36,389 nucleotides of DNA from an uncultured Eubacteriales bacterium (GTDB taxonomy: Bacteria > Bacillota > Clostridia > Peptostreptococcales > Anaerovoracaceae), in assembly GCA_902801255.1 (NCBI GenBank), contig CADCHO010000018.1, positions 1-36,389 of the forward strand, read 5' to 3'. This document shows positions 1 to 7,221 of the stretch, piece after piece. The notes under the pieces are model-generated. The model did no database searches, was not told the origin of the DNA, and was given only the letters and a program-made list of their open reading frames with translations. The number at the start of each line of letters is the position of its first letter. Within the stretch, counting starts at the first letter, position 1. A program made the position numbers and the translations under genes.

Positions 1-511
1 TCAGGTATTCTTCGAGAGGTCCGAGCCATGTCATGGCGCTCTTTGGCGGAACGTCTCTTCCGTCGAGGAAGCAGTGAACTGCCACGTCTTTGACGCCATT
101 CTTCTTAGCCATGTTTATCGTGGCCATGAGGTGTTTCATATGGCTGTGTACGCCGCCGTCCGACACGAGACCCATGATATGGAGTGTGTGTCCATCAGCT
201 GCATTCTTCATGGCAGCCATCAGAGCTTCATTCTCAAAGAATTCTCCGGAATCTATAGATCTCGAGATCTTGAGAAGGTTCTGATAAATGACACTGCCGG
301 CACCAATGTTAAGATGCCCTACTTCGGAGTTGCCCATCTGTCCTGCAGGAAGTCCTACAGGCTCACCGCTTGCATAGATTGTGATGAACGGATAATTATC
401 AAAAAGTTCATCCAGAACAGGCGTCTTTGCTCTGAGAATGGCGTTTCCGTAAAAATCTTCTCTGTAGCCAAATCCGTCAAGGATCATCAGCATGGTTGGT
501 CTGTGTTTCAT
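1..511 (-). CDS. gpmI: 2,3-bisphosphoglycerate-independent phosphoglycerate mutase, 5' part only (170 residues)
   Basis: Interconverts 3- and 2-phosphoglycerate in glycolysis with a serine-linked phosphate and two divalent metals, in the cytoplasm. The gene runs off the window at base 1, so about the first third of a roughly 510-residue protein is visible. Family landmarks are in place: LDGFG with metal-binding Asp12, GNSEVGHLN with the catalytic Ser62, SDGGVHSH at 117-124 and DGRD at 150-153. The start at 511 is three bases after the rpoZ stop and uses the GAGGAG that encodes the last rpoZ residues as its ribosome binding site, so the two are translationally linked. Metal content (Mn or other) cannot be told from this part. 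The family call is secure. Confidence 0.96.
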   Translation of the reverse strand, partial: MKHRPTMLMILDGFGYREDFYGNAILRAKTPVLDELFDNYPFITIYASGEPVGLPAGQMGNSEVGHLNIGAGSVIYQNLLKISRSIDSGEFFENEALMAAMKNAADGHTLHIMGLVSDGGVHSHMKHLMATINMAKKNGVKDVAVHCFLDGRDVPPKSAMTWLGPLEEYL

Positions 512-514
512 GAC

Positions 515-718
515 TTACTCCTCTTCTTTTCTTGTGTAAGTGATCATGTCAGCGGCGATCTCCTTTGCCGCCTGACTTACCGGCCTTTCGCTTTCTTCTT
601 CTGTAAGGGCAGGCTTTCCGTCAACGATATCCCTTGCTCTCTTTGCAGTAAGGATTACGAGCGAATACCTGCTGTCTGTCTTGTCTCTGAGTTTGTTTAT
701 TGATGGATAAAGAAGCAT
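515..718 (-). CDS. rpoZ: DNA-directed RNA polymerase omega subunit
   Basis: Small accessory subunit that helps assemble RNA polymerase by holding the beta-prime subunit. The 67-residue product has the family pattern: N-terminal YPSINKL, a central SRYSLVILTAKRAR helix, then DIVDGKPAL and a C-terminal helix SQAAKEIAADMI. Length fits clostridial omega proteins. It lies 23 bases after gmk and 3 bases before gpmI. The gmk-rpoZ pairing is a conserved Firmicute arrangement, which supports the call despite the small size. An AAAGGGG about 10 bases before the ATG acts as the ribosome binding site. No promoter of its own is visible, so it is probably read from upstream. Confidence 0.95.
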   Translation of the reverse strand: MLLYPSINKLRDKTDSRYSLVILTAKRARDIVDGKPALTEEESERPVSQAAKEIAADMITYTRKEEE

Positions 719-741
719 TTGCGGTTTTCCCCTTTCTTGTA

Positions 742-1365
742 TTACTTCTGTTTTGCCTCGTTTTCGTATTCCCTGATAATAGGTTTTACAGCCTCCGGCA
801 CCTTAGCTGCCTCTGCAGCCATTATGCATTTTGCCAGTGCAACGGCTTCCTCAAGATCATCATTAACTATGTAGTAATCATATTCTCCTATGAGCTTGAT
901 TTCGTTAAGAGCCTGTCCGAGCCGTTTTTCGATCTTCTCTGCCGTCTCGGTGCCTCTTCCTTCAAGGCGCCTTCTGAGCTCGGCGAGACTTGGCGGAAGT
1001 ATGAATATGAGTACTGCCTCAGGCATCGCCTTTTTTACCTGAAGACCGCCCTGCACATCGATGTCCAGAATCACGTTGCGGCCTCTTTCAAGACGGTTAA
1101 GCACCATATCTTTCGGTGTTCCGTAAAGATTGTCAAAAACGGTCGCATGCTCAAGGAAATTCCCTGCCTCTATGTGCTCAAGAAAGACCTCTCTGGAGAC
1201 AAAGTAATAATCCTTTCCGTCGACCTCACCCTCGCGCGGATCTCGTGTAGTCATCGATACTGAAAACTCGTTGCCGATCTCCTTCAGAAGTTCGCCACAC
1301 ACAGTACCCTTGCCCGTTCCTGACGGTCCAGATATGACATATAATCTGCCTTTTTTACGGCTCAT
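742..1365 (-). CDS. gmk: guanylate kinase
   Basis: Phosphorylates GMP to GDP with ATP, an essential step in guanine nucleotide supply. The P-loop GPSGTGKGT lies near the N-terminus. It is followed by the GMP-binding segment with SMTTRDPREGEVDGKDY, then LDIDVQGG, and the lid region ELRRRLEGRGTE. The frame is open two codons further up to a GTG at 1371, but that GTG lies inside the GGGAGG ribosome binding site. The ATG at 1365 sits three bases behind that motif and gives MSRKKGRLYVISGPSG, the typical family start, so 207 residues is preferred. It lies between a DAACS symporter (18-base gap) and rpoZ (23-base gap). Confidence 0.97.
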   Translation of the reverse strand: MSRKKGRLYVISGPSGTGKGTVCGELLKEIGNEFSVSMTTRDPREGEVDGKDYYFVSREVFLEHIEAGNFLEHATVFDNLYGTPKDMVLNRLERGRNVILDIDVQGGLQVKKAMPEAVLIFILPPSLAELRRRLEGRGTETAEKIEKRLGQALNEIKLIGEYDYYIVNDDLEEAVALAKCIMAAEAAKVPEAVKPIIREYENEAKQK

Positions 1366-1383
1366 ATACACCTCCCAGCTAAC

Positions 1384-2598
1384 TTATAATTTTAGCATAC
1401 TCTCCTCTGATTTAGCAATTATCAGATTGGCTGCAATGTCTCCCTCTACGTTGATAGTAGTAAAGGCCATGTCGAGCAGCCTGTAGAATGCAGCTATAGG
1501 TCCGATCAGATCTATCGGCAGGTTGAATATAGTAAGGAATGATGTCATCAGCACTATCCCGCCTCCCGGTATTCCGGGAGCCGCCATGTTGATTAGTGTT
1601 GCAACTATTGCCATCGCAGCAAACTGCGCGAGCGGTATATTGAGCTCATAAAAGTCTGAGACAAAAATCGCCAGGCAGCAAAATGAGCAAGCGCCTCCGC
1701 ACATGTTTATGGTGCACCCGAGCGGCAGCGTAAAATCGCTTATGGCAGCCGGAACACCAAGGTCTTCAGTGCTCACTCTGATGGTGGTTGGAAGTGTAGC
1801 CGCTGAGCTGGTAGTGGAGAGAGTCATAAGTGCGATCTCTCCGCAAGCAAGGAGGAATCTCTTCGCGTCTATTTTCGTGTAGAGCAGCACCGGTATAAGG
1901 AATACTATTATGTAAACTGCAATACATGCGAGCCAGCAGCACAATATGTATTTGCCGATTGCCATGAACAATCCGGTACCGTATTGCGCAATAGAGAATG
2001 CCATCAGAGACATTACTCCTATAGGCGATGTTTCCATTATTATCGACAGAAGGCGGAACACTGCTTCAGACAGGCTGTTGATCACGTCCACTAATGGTCG
2101 CCCTTTATCTCCTATAGAGACTATCGCTGCGGAAAGCAATATCGCAAACAGCATGGTCGGGAGAATGTTATTTGCCGACAGCGCCTCGAATATGTTGTCA
2201 GGGAATATGCCCAGCAGCACTTCGGAAATCCTTATCGGGCCTCCGACTTCGCCATCATATACCGGCTGGTTTTCGAACACCACGTCCACGCCCGGCCTTA
2301 TTATCATCGCCACTCCGAACGCAACTGCGAATGAAGCCAGGAACATCACTACATACAGCAGCACAGTCTTTACCGCTACTCTTTTGAGTGATCCCAGGTT
2401 TGCGGAGTTGATGATACCTGTCATTACCGCACAGATCAGGACAGGTATGACCATCATCTTGATGATGTTAAGATAAACATCACCGATGACTTTGGCATCA
2501 ATTGAAAACTGCGGAGCCAAGGTTCCCAGCAGGATCCCGGCCCCGAAGCCAATAGCTATCCTAATGAACAGATTCTCTTTTTTGAATACAGTACTCAC
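1384..2598 (-). CDS. dicarboxylate/amino acid:cation symporter (DAACS family), altered substrate site
   Basis: A 404-residue inner-membrane secondary transporter of the GltP/SstT/DctA fold. The serine-rich hairpin is STTSSAATLPTT (261-272), TM7 carries TINMCGGA (297-303) and hairpin 2 has APGIPGGG (340-347). TM8 reads DMAFTTINVEGD (376-387). Compared with GltPh, Asp394, Asn401 and Asp405 are kept (Asp376, Asn383, Asp387), but Arg397, which binds the acidic side chain, is Phe379. Asp312 of NMDGT, a sodium ligand, is Cys300. The substrate is therefore probably a neutral amino acid, and sodium coupling may differ. The start is GTG at 2598, overlapping the yicC stop as GTGA, so translation is coupled. 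The family is certain; the substrate is inferred. Confidence 0.9.
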   Translation of the reverse strand: MSTVFKKENLFIRIAIGFGAGILLGTLAPQFSIDAKVIGDVYLNIIKMMVIPVLICAVMTGIINSANLGSLKRVAVKTVLLYVVMFLASFAVAFGVAMIIRPGVDVVFENQPVYDGEVGGPIRISEVLLGIFPDNIFEALSANNILPTMLFAILLSAAIVSIGDKGRPLVDVINSLSEAVFRLLSIIMETSPIGVMSLMAFSIAQYGTGLFMAIGKYILCCWLACIAVYIIVFLIPVLLYTKIDAKRFLLACGEIALMTLSTTSSAATLPTTIRVSTEDLGVPAAISDFTLPLGCTINMCGGACSFCCLAIFVSDFYELNIPLAQFAAMAIVATLINMAAPGIPGGGIVLMTSFLTIFNLPIDLIGPIAAFYRLLDMAFTTINVEGDIAANLIIAKSEESMLKL

Positions 2599-3488
2599 TC
2601 TATGTTCTGTACCTGTTCTCTTACCTTCTCGATCTCCGCCTTGAGATCAAGCATGCTGGATGTGATTTCCCTGTCATTCGATTTGGATCCGATCGTGTTT
2701 GCCTCACGGTTCATCTCCTGGATGAGGAAATCTATTTTTTTGCCCACGGCTTCCCTGCCGTCGGACTGAAGAAATTTTCTGAGCTGACTGATATGACTGC
2801 CGAGTCTTACGAGTTCTTCCGTTATATTGGCTTTGTCTGCGAAGATTGCGGCTTCGAGAGCTATCCTTTCCTCAGGCACCTCGTAAACTCCTCCGAGTAT
2901 CTCTTCGACTCTCGCTTTAAACTTAGCGGCATATTCTTTTTCGATCTCAGGAGCCCTTTTATCTATGCGGTCCCTGATCTCCTGTATAGTATCAGCTCTT
3001 GCGGAAAGATCTGCCGCAAGTTTCTCTCCTTCGGCCTCTCTCATACTGCAGAAGTCATCAAGCGCCCTTGACGTTGCTCCAAGAAGTCTTTTCGCCATGG
3101 CTTCTTCATCCTCAGCAGCAGGTGTCGTGACTATAACATCGGGCATTTTTGAGAGAAGGCTGAGCGAAACGCGAGAGTCATCTCCGAAATCGAAGCTGTC
3201 TTTCAGCTCTGAAAGGACACTGTAATAACGTGCCGCAAGCTCTTTGTCGAGTCTGACATCGCTGTCGCTCTTGCCGACGTTGTCGACGCTGACGCTCACC
3301 TCCACTTTACCGCGATGGAGCCTTTCCTTGATGGCCGACTTTATTGTTTCCTCAGCGAATGAATATCGCCTCGGCATTTTTACGTATATATCCAGATATC
3401 TGTGATTTACCGATCTTATCTCTACTGTTACTTTGCTGATTTCGTCAGAGTACTCACCTCTGCCGAATCCCGTCATGCTTCTTATCAT
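2595..3488 (-). CDS. yicC: YicC/YloC-family endoribonuclease
   Basis: Homologue of E. coli YicC and B. subtilis YloC, reported to be endoribonucleases that act in RNA turnover. It begins with the hallmark MIRSMTGFGRG and has VEIRSVNHRYLD near residue 24. It ends with the DUF1732 block GKKIDFLIQEMNREANTIGS and SMLDLKAEIEKVREQVQNIE. The frame stays open to 3545, but the ATG at 3488 gives the conserved N-terminus, has a GGAG about 11 bases upstream, and lies 19 bases after the preceding gene, so 297 residues is chosen. In many Firmicutes the next genes are remA, gmk and rpoZ. Here a symporter stands in the remA position, and its GTG overlaps this stop codon. Confidence 0.93.
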   Translation of the reverse strand: MIRSMTGFGRGEYSDEISKVTVEIRSVNHRYLDIYVKMPRRYSFAEETIKSAIKERLHRGKVEVSVSVDNVGKSDSDVRLDKELAARYYSVLSELKDSFDFGDDSRVSLSLLSKMPDVIVTTPAAEDEEAMAKRLLGATSRALDDFCSMREAEGEKLAADLSARADTIQEIRDRIDKRAPEIEKEYAAKFKARVEEILGGVYEVPEERIALEAAIFADKANITEELVRLGSHISQLRKFLQSDGREAVGKKIDFLIQEMNREANTIGSKSNDREITSSMLDLKAEIEKVREQVQNIE

Positions 3489-3507
3489 GTTGTCAAAACT
3501 CCGTTGT

Positions 3508-3738
3508 TTATTCTGTGACCTCGTCCAGCGCTTCTTTAGAAGCATCTTCTATCACTTCTGCCTCTACGTCAACTGCCTCTTCACGTGTCAGTTCATCTTC
3601 AGCTTCTGCCTCGGCTTCCTCTCTGAGACGCTGCTCTTCGGCTTCGCGTCTGGCGTCAGCCTCAGCAAATTTAGCTCTAGTGTTCAGTACTTTTAACACA
3701 ACATAAATAATTGCGAGTACTACCAATAATTTAAACAT
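3508..3738 (-). CDS. small membrane-anchored acidic protein, unknown function
   Basis: A 76-residue protein not recognised as a named family. Residues 1-17 form one hydrophobic segment (MFKLLVVLAIIYVVLKVL), followed by a highly charged tail dominated by Glu, Ala and Arg. The tail is predicted to be helical or coiled coil and becomes strongly acidic towards the C-terminus. The topology suggests a membrane-tethered cytoplasmic helix. An AGGAGGG seven bases before the ATG is a strong ribosome binding site and argues that the frame is translated. It precedes yicC by 19 bases and is probably cotranscribed with it. Low-complexity composition makes homology claims unreliable; no function is proposed. 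Confidence 0.75.
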   Translation of the reverse strand: MFKLLVVLAIIYVVLKVLNTRAKFAEADARREAEEQRLREEAEAEAEDELTREEAVDVEAEVIEDASKEALDEVTE

Positions 3739-3773
3739 ATATACCCTCCTTAAATACTCATCAGGATTTATCT

Positions 3774-4442
3774 TCAGTACATCATATTCTGAGGACGCAG
3801 CACGAGTATATCTGCGTCGAGATCATACTCAGCTGTGTTGATGAACCACACCTGCCCGAGGCTTATACCATGTCCCCTGCCTGCTGCATCCTTGAGGAAA
3901 TTCTCGATGCTGTCGATATTAGGCAATCCGAATTTTGCGGACTCCGATCTGTAATGCATAGGGAGCACCAGCTTTGGCGTCGTCCTCTCGATGAGGTCGA
4001 GCGCCTCGTGGCGGTCGTATGTGTAAACACCGCCTATCGGCACGAGAGCTATGTCAGCATCTTTTAGAAGCTCAAGGTTCTCTTCAGTCAGAAGATCGTC
4101 GAGCACCTCCCCGATATCGCCGTAATGTATGAGTTTCTCTCCTGTCGTCTTGTGAGTTATCACATATATCCTGTTAGGACCTCTGAGAGCGCCTTTCTTG
4201 GGATCGTGGAACGTATCTATCCACTTTACCTCAAACGGGCTTTCGTCCTTAGGCTCGAGCATGATGGCGTCCCTGTAATTGTGATCAAAATGATCGTGCG
4301 AGCACAGCACTTCGCTCGCCGCGTCTCTTATGTCCCTGAAACCTCTGACCGAGCCGGGCTCATACGGATCAAAAACTATTGAATAGCCTGTCTCTTCATC
4401 AAGGATCTTGAAGCATGCATGTCCTGAATACTTTATTATCAT
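3774..4442 (-). CDS. metallo-beta-lactamase-fold hydrolase, UlaG-like
   Basis: A 222-residue cytoplasmic hydrolase of the metallo-beta-lactamase superfamily, in the UlaG/YtkL-type branch. It opens with MIIKYSGHACF, typical of this branch. The metal-binding HxHxDH is HDHFDH at residues 49-54. Further likely ligands lie in HYGDIG (about 106) and in the late segment LVLPMHYRSE. The length matches the branch, which often gets vague labels; a physiological substrate cannot be assigned. AGGGG lies seven bases before the ATG. It is the last gene of the run starting at the SCIFF peptide, 14 bases after the lipid kinase. There is no terminator between it and the next gene at 3738. Confidence 0.88.
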   Translation of the reverse strand: MIIKYSGHACFKILDEETGYSIVFDPYEPGSVRGFRDIRDAASEVLCSHDHFDHNYRDAIMLEPKDESPFEVKWIDTFHDPKKGALRGPNRIYVITHKTTGEKLIHYGDIGEVLDDLLTEENLELLKDADIALVPIGGVYTYDRHEALDLIERTTPKLVLPMHYRSESAKFGLPNIDSIENFLKDAAGRGHGISLGQVWFINTAEYDLDADILVLRPQNMMY

Positions 4443-4456
4443 AATAGTCCCCTTTT

Positions 4457-5365
4457 TTATAGTATGAGTGAGACAGCTGATTCGATCGTATCGATTTCAC
4501 ATAACCCGCTGCCTTTTTCATATTCTCCGTCAAGAGTCCAGTGTACGTTTTCATCCAGCTCAAACGAAACTCTCTTCGCCGAGTATTTTTCTATATGTTG
4601 TGAATTGAAGGTGCCGTTGAGTATGCTGGCAGTCGTGTCGCTAAGTTCGATAAGGTCCTTAGGCATTTTGATCAGGAGCACTTCCATCAGGCCGTCATTC
4701 ATATCAACATCGAGTTTCTGAAGATTGACTATGCCGCCTATGGACTTGGAATTGCATACACCTCCGAGAACATAATCACCTTCGTGGATCTCTTCTTCCG
4801 GTGTTCCCTTCTCAAGTGTTATTTTTGCATGTATCGATTTTATATGTGCAAGCTCCTTTACGCCTGCCATTACATATGCTGAGTGTCCCAGAATGTTCTT
4901 GATATTCTGCGGCACGGAATATGTAGTCGACGTAAATGCACCGAAACTTGCTACATAGCTGAAATAACGGCCATTGAAGCAGCCAATATCTACATGCTGC
5001 GGTGTACCCCTGACAACCTTTTCTGCACATTCAAGAATCGACTTCGGCAGCCCTATGGAATTGGCAAAGTCATTTGTTGAACCTGCCGGAATGTATCCTA
5101 TAGGTGTATTATGACCGCCTTTGAGAAGTCCGTCTATAGCACCGTTCAAAGTACCGTCACCGCCCGACACTGCCACTATATCGGCTTCTCCGCCGTATTC
5201 AGCCGCAAAAGAATTCGCATCTCCGGGGCCAGTAGTCATCAGTACCTGAGTCAGATAACCTGCTCCCGAAAAGATTCCGATAATATCCGCCATGTGCTTC
5301 GGTGCCTGCATGAGCCCCGATTTCGGGTTCATGATAAACAGTATTTTTTTTCTGCTATGTACCAT
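4457..5365 (-). CDS. diacylglycerol kinase family lipid kinase (DgkB/YegS type)
   Basis: Probable soluble lipid kinase that phosphorylates diacylglycerol or a related lipid, recycling it into phosphatidate. Motifs in order: NPKSG near residue 13, VSGGDGTLNGAIDG with the family's nucleotide-binding GGDGTLN near 68-74, PAGSTNDFANSIGLP near 93-107, and DMNDGLMEVLLI in the C-terminal beta domain. About 302 residues is the normal size. Two ATG codons are adjacent at 5368 and 5365; AAGGAG is two bases from the first and five from the second, so the second is preferred. It lies 25 bases after the YihY gene and 14 before the metallo-hydrolase. Similar proteins are NAD or sphingosine kinases, but PAGSTNDFA favours the diacylglycerol kinase branch. 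Confidence 0.9.
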   Translation of the reverse strand: MVHSRKKILFIMNPKSGLMQAPKHMADIIGIFSGAGYLTQVLMTTGPGDANSFAAEYGGEADIVAVSGGDGTLNGAIDGLLKGGHNTPIGYIPAGSTNDFANSIGLPKSILECAEKVVRGTPQHVDIGCFNGRYFSYVASFGAFTSTTYSVPQNIKNILGHSAYVMAGVKELAHIKSIHAKITLEKGTPEEEIHEGDYVLGGVCNSKSIGGIVNLQKLDVDMNDGLMEVLLIKMPKDLIELSDTTASILNGTFNSQHIEKYSAKRVSFELDENVHWTLDGEYEKGSGLCEIDTIESAVSLIL

Positions 5366-5390
5366 CATTTCTCCTTAGCATTATATGCAT

Positions 5391-6530
5391 TTACTGATCG
5401 TCATCGCCCTCTTCCAGCTCTGCCCTGCGAGTTTCGATCTCCTCTTCAATCATTTCCATGACCTGCATGGTCTCAACCAGCTCTGCGATCTCCCTTTCAC
5501 GTTTCTCGTCATAACCGGGGTCAAATTTTCTCGACATTCTCACTGCAAGACTGTCAAGCGACCTGTCTACCATATCGTAATCGCCTATAATGAGCTTGTT
5601 CCACATCTCATCGCCGTTGGCACCGTACTGCTTAATGAGGTATTCCTTGATTTTTGCAGGAGTTAACCTGCCCCGCCTCATATGTATGTCCCATGACTTG
5701 TTGAACATCATGCCTATGCAGAGCACCCAGCTTATGAGGTAGAACCACAGCATCATGGCTACGATGTTTGAGAATGCTCCGTATAGAACGTTGTAATTTG
5801 TAGCCCTGGAAATGTACAGCGAATATAGCCAAGTGACTATCAGTATGCCGATTGTTGCGAACACGGCCCCCGGAAGGATTGCTCTGACAGGGACACGTAT
5901 GCGCGGCAACAGATAGTAATTTGCGAGGATGACGATGAAAAACATGCCCGCGAGAATAGGAGTCCTGAGTCCTGAAATGAGTCCCTCAATATAGGTGTTC
6001 TGCAAAACCCTTCTGGCAATGATTTCTCCGTACACATAGCCTACTACGGTTATGGCAACTGCTATTATTGAAATAGCAGCGATCGGAATAGCCTTGAGTC
6101 TCTCTGTAAAGAAGCTGAACCGGTATCTGCCGTAACTGAGAGTGTATGTTGTCAGTCTCGACAGCGAATATGCGAGGGATGAACTCGCCCAGAGGGCAAG
6201 GAGTACCAGAAAGAAGCTGCTTACCGCAGTAGATGATGCAGAGAACAGACTCTGAAGAAAACTTCCCATCTCAGTCGAAAGATGGGCCTCGAGCCAGTCC
6301 CTGATAAAATCCATCGATACATCGAAAATACCCAGCACCTGGGTAAGTACGATCAGCATCGGTACTGACGCCATAAAGAAGAAATACGCGATCTGCGCAG
6401 CAAATCCCGCATAATATTGGTCGTCAAACTGCCTCCACAAGTGGAAGCCTATCTTCAGAACTCTTTTCCATGTAAGATGGAGTTTCTTCTGTTCCGGATT
6501 ATCAGATGTACTGTCCCAGAATTCATTCAT
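5391..6530 (-). CDS. YihY/BrkB-family integral membrane protein
   Basis: A 379-residue protein with about six membrane segments, near residues 42-66, 105-125, 148-170, 190-207, 220-242 and 250-275. The last contains the family signature YGAFSNIVAMMLWFYLISW. Members were once called ribonuclease BN; that activity belongs to another protein, and the function of this family is unknown. After residue 280 comes a cytoplasmic tail of about 100 residues, ending in an acidic, coiled-coil-like segment (ELVETMQVMEMIEEEIETRR), longer than in many relatives. No clear ribosome binding site precedes the ATG, 19 bases after rdgB, so coupling to rdgB translation is likely. Confidence 0.9.
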   Translation of the reverse strand: MNEFWDSTSDNPEQKKLHLTWKRVLKIGFHLWRQFDDQYYAGFAAQIAYFFFMASVPMLIVLTQVLGIFDVSMDFIRDWLEAHLSTEMGSFLQSLFSASSTAVSSFFLVLLALWASSSLAYSLSRLTTYTLSYGRYRFSFFTERLKAIPIAAISIIAVAITVVGYVYGEIIARRVLQNTYIEGLISGLRTPILAGMFFIVILANYYLLPRIRVPVRAILPGAVFATIGILIVTWLYSLYISRATNYNVLYGAFSNIVAMMLWFYLISWVLCIGMMFNKSWDIHMRRGRLTPAKIKEYLIKQYGANGDEMWNKLIIGDYDMVDRSLDSLAVRMSRKFDPGYDEKREREIAELVETMQVMEMIEEEIETRRAELEEGDDDQ

Positions 6531-6549
6531 GCTGTCAGTTTAGCCGGCA

Positions 6550-7206
6550 TCAGCCCAGCAGTCTCTCCAGTTCTGCAAGGGCTTTCGCTCTATGGCTTAT
6601 GGTGTTCTTGAAATCCGTTCCCAGTTCCGCAAAAGATTTGCTGTATCCATCCGGTATAAATACCGGATCGTATCCGAAGCCGCCTTCACCCTTTTTTGAA
6701 GTTGCAATATGCCCCCTGCACTCTCCTTTTGCCACAAGCACATATCTGCCGTCCTGAGGCTTAGCTTCCTCAGGAACGTCTTTTCCGTTCGGATATATCA
6801 GGGTGATCACCGTTACAAATTTAGCTGTCCTTTCGTTTTCAGGCACGCCGTCAAGGGCGGCAAGCAGCTTTGTGTTGTTGTCGTCGTAAGTGCAACCCTC
6901 ACCTGCGTATCTTGCGCTGTATACACCCGGCGCTCCGCCGATGGCATCTACCATAAGTCCTGAATCATCAGCTATAACAGGACTGTCAAGGTATTTTGCA
7001 AGCGCAGGATCAGCAGCTATCATGTCCATTATGACGCTGGCCTTCAGATGTGAGTTTTCTTCAAAAGTGGTGCCCGTTTCCTCTATGTCGTCTGTCGGGA
7101 TCCCCGCGTCGTCACGCGTTATAACATCAAGGCCGAACTTCTCAAGTATGGCCCTGATTTCTTTGATCTTATTCTTATTTTGTGATGCTAATATTGCTGT
7201 TCTCAT
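6550..7206 (-). CDS. rdgB: XTP/dITP diphosphatase (non-canonical purine NTP pyrophosphatase)
   Basis: House-cleaning enzyme that hydrolyses ITP, dITP and XTP to monophosphate and pyrophosphate, keeping deaminated purines out of nucleic acid. The 218-residue protein has SQNKNKIKEI (8-17) and IADDSGLMVDAIGGAPG (78-94, with the likely catalytic Asp81). It also has YSARYAG, GFGYDPVF (177-184) and ISHRAKAL (203-210). A small expansion near 142-155 is not unusual. It starts 15 bases after the maturase stop. No Shine-Dalgarno is visible; TGATACAAT, an extended -10 match, ends ten bases before the ATG, so a nearly leaderless transcript is possible besides read-through from scfB. Confidence 0.96.
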   Translation of the reverse strand: MRTAILASQNKNKIKEIRAILEKFGLDVITRDDAGIPTDDIEETGTTFEENSHLKASVIMDMIAADPALAKYLDSPVIADDSGLMVDAIGGAPGVYSARYAGEGCTYDDNNTKLLAALDGVPENERTAKFVTVITLIYPNGKDVPEEAKPQDGRYVLVAKGECRGHIATSKKGEGGFGYDPVFIPDGYSKSFAELGTDFKNTISHRAKALAELERLLG

Positions 7207-7221
7207 AGATATGTAATTGTA

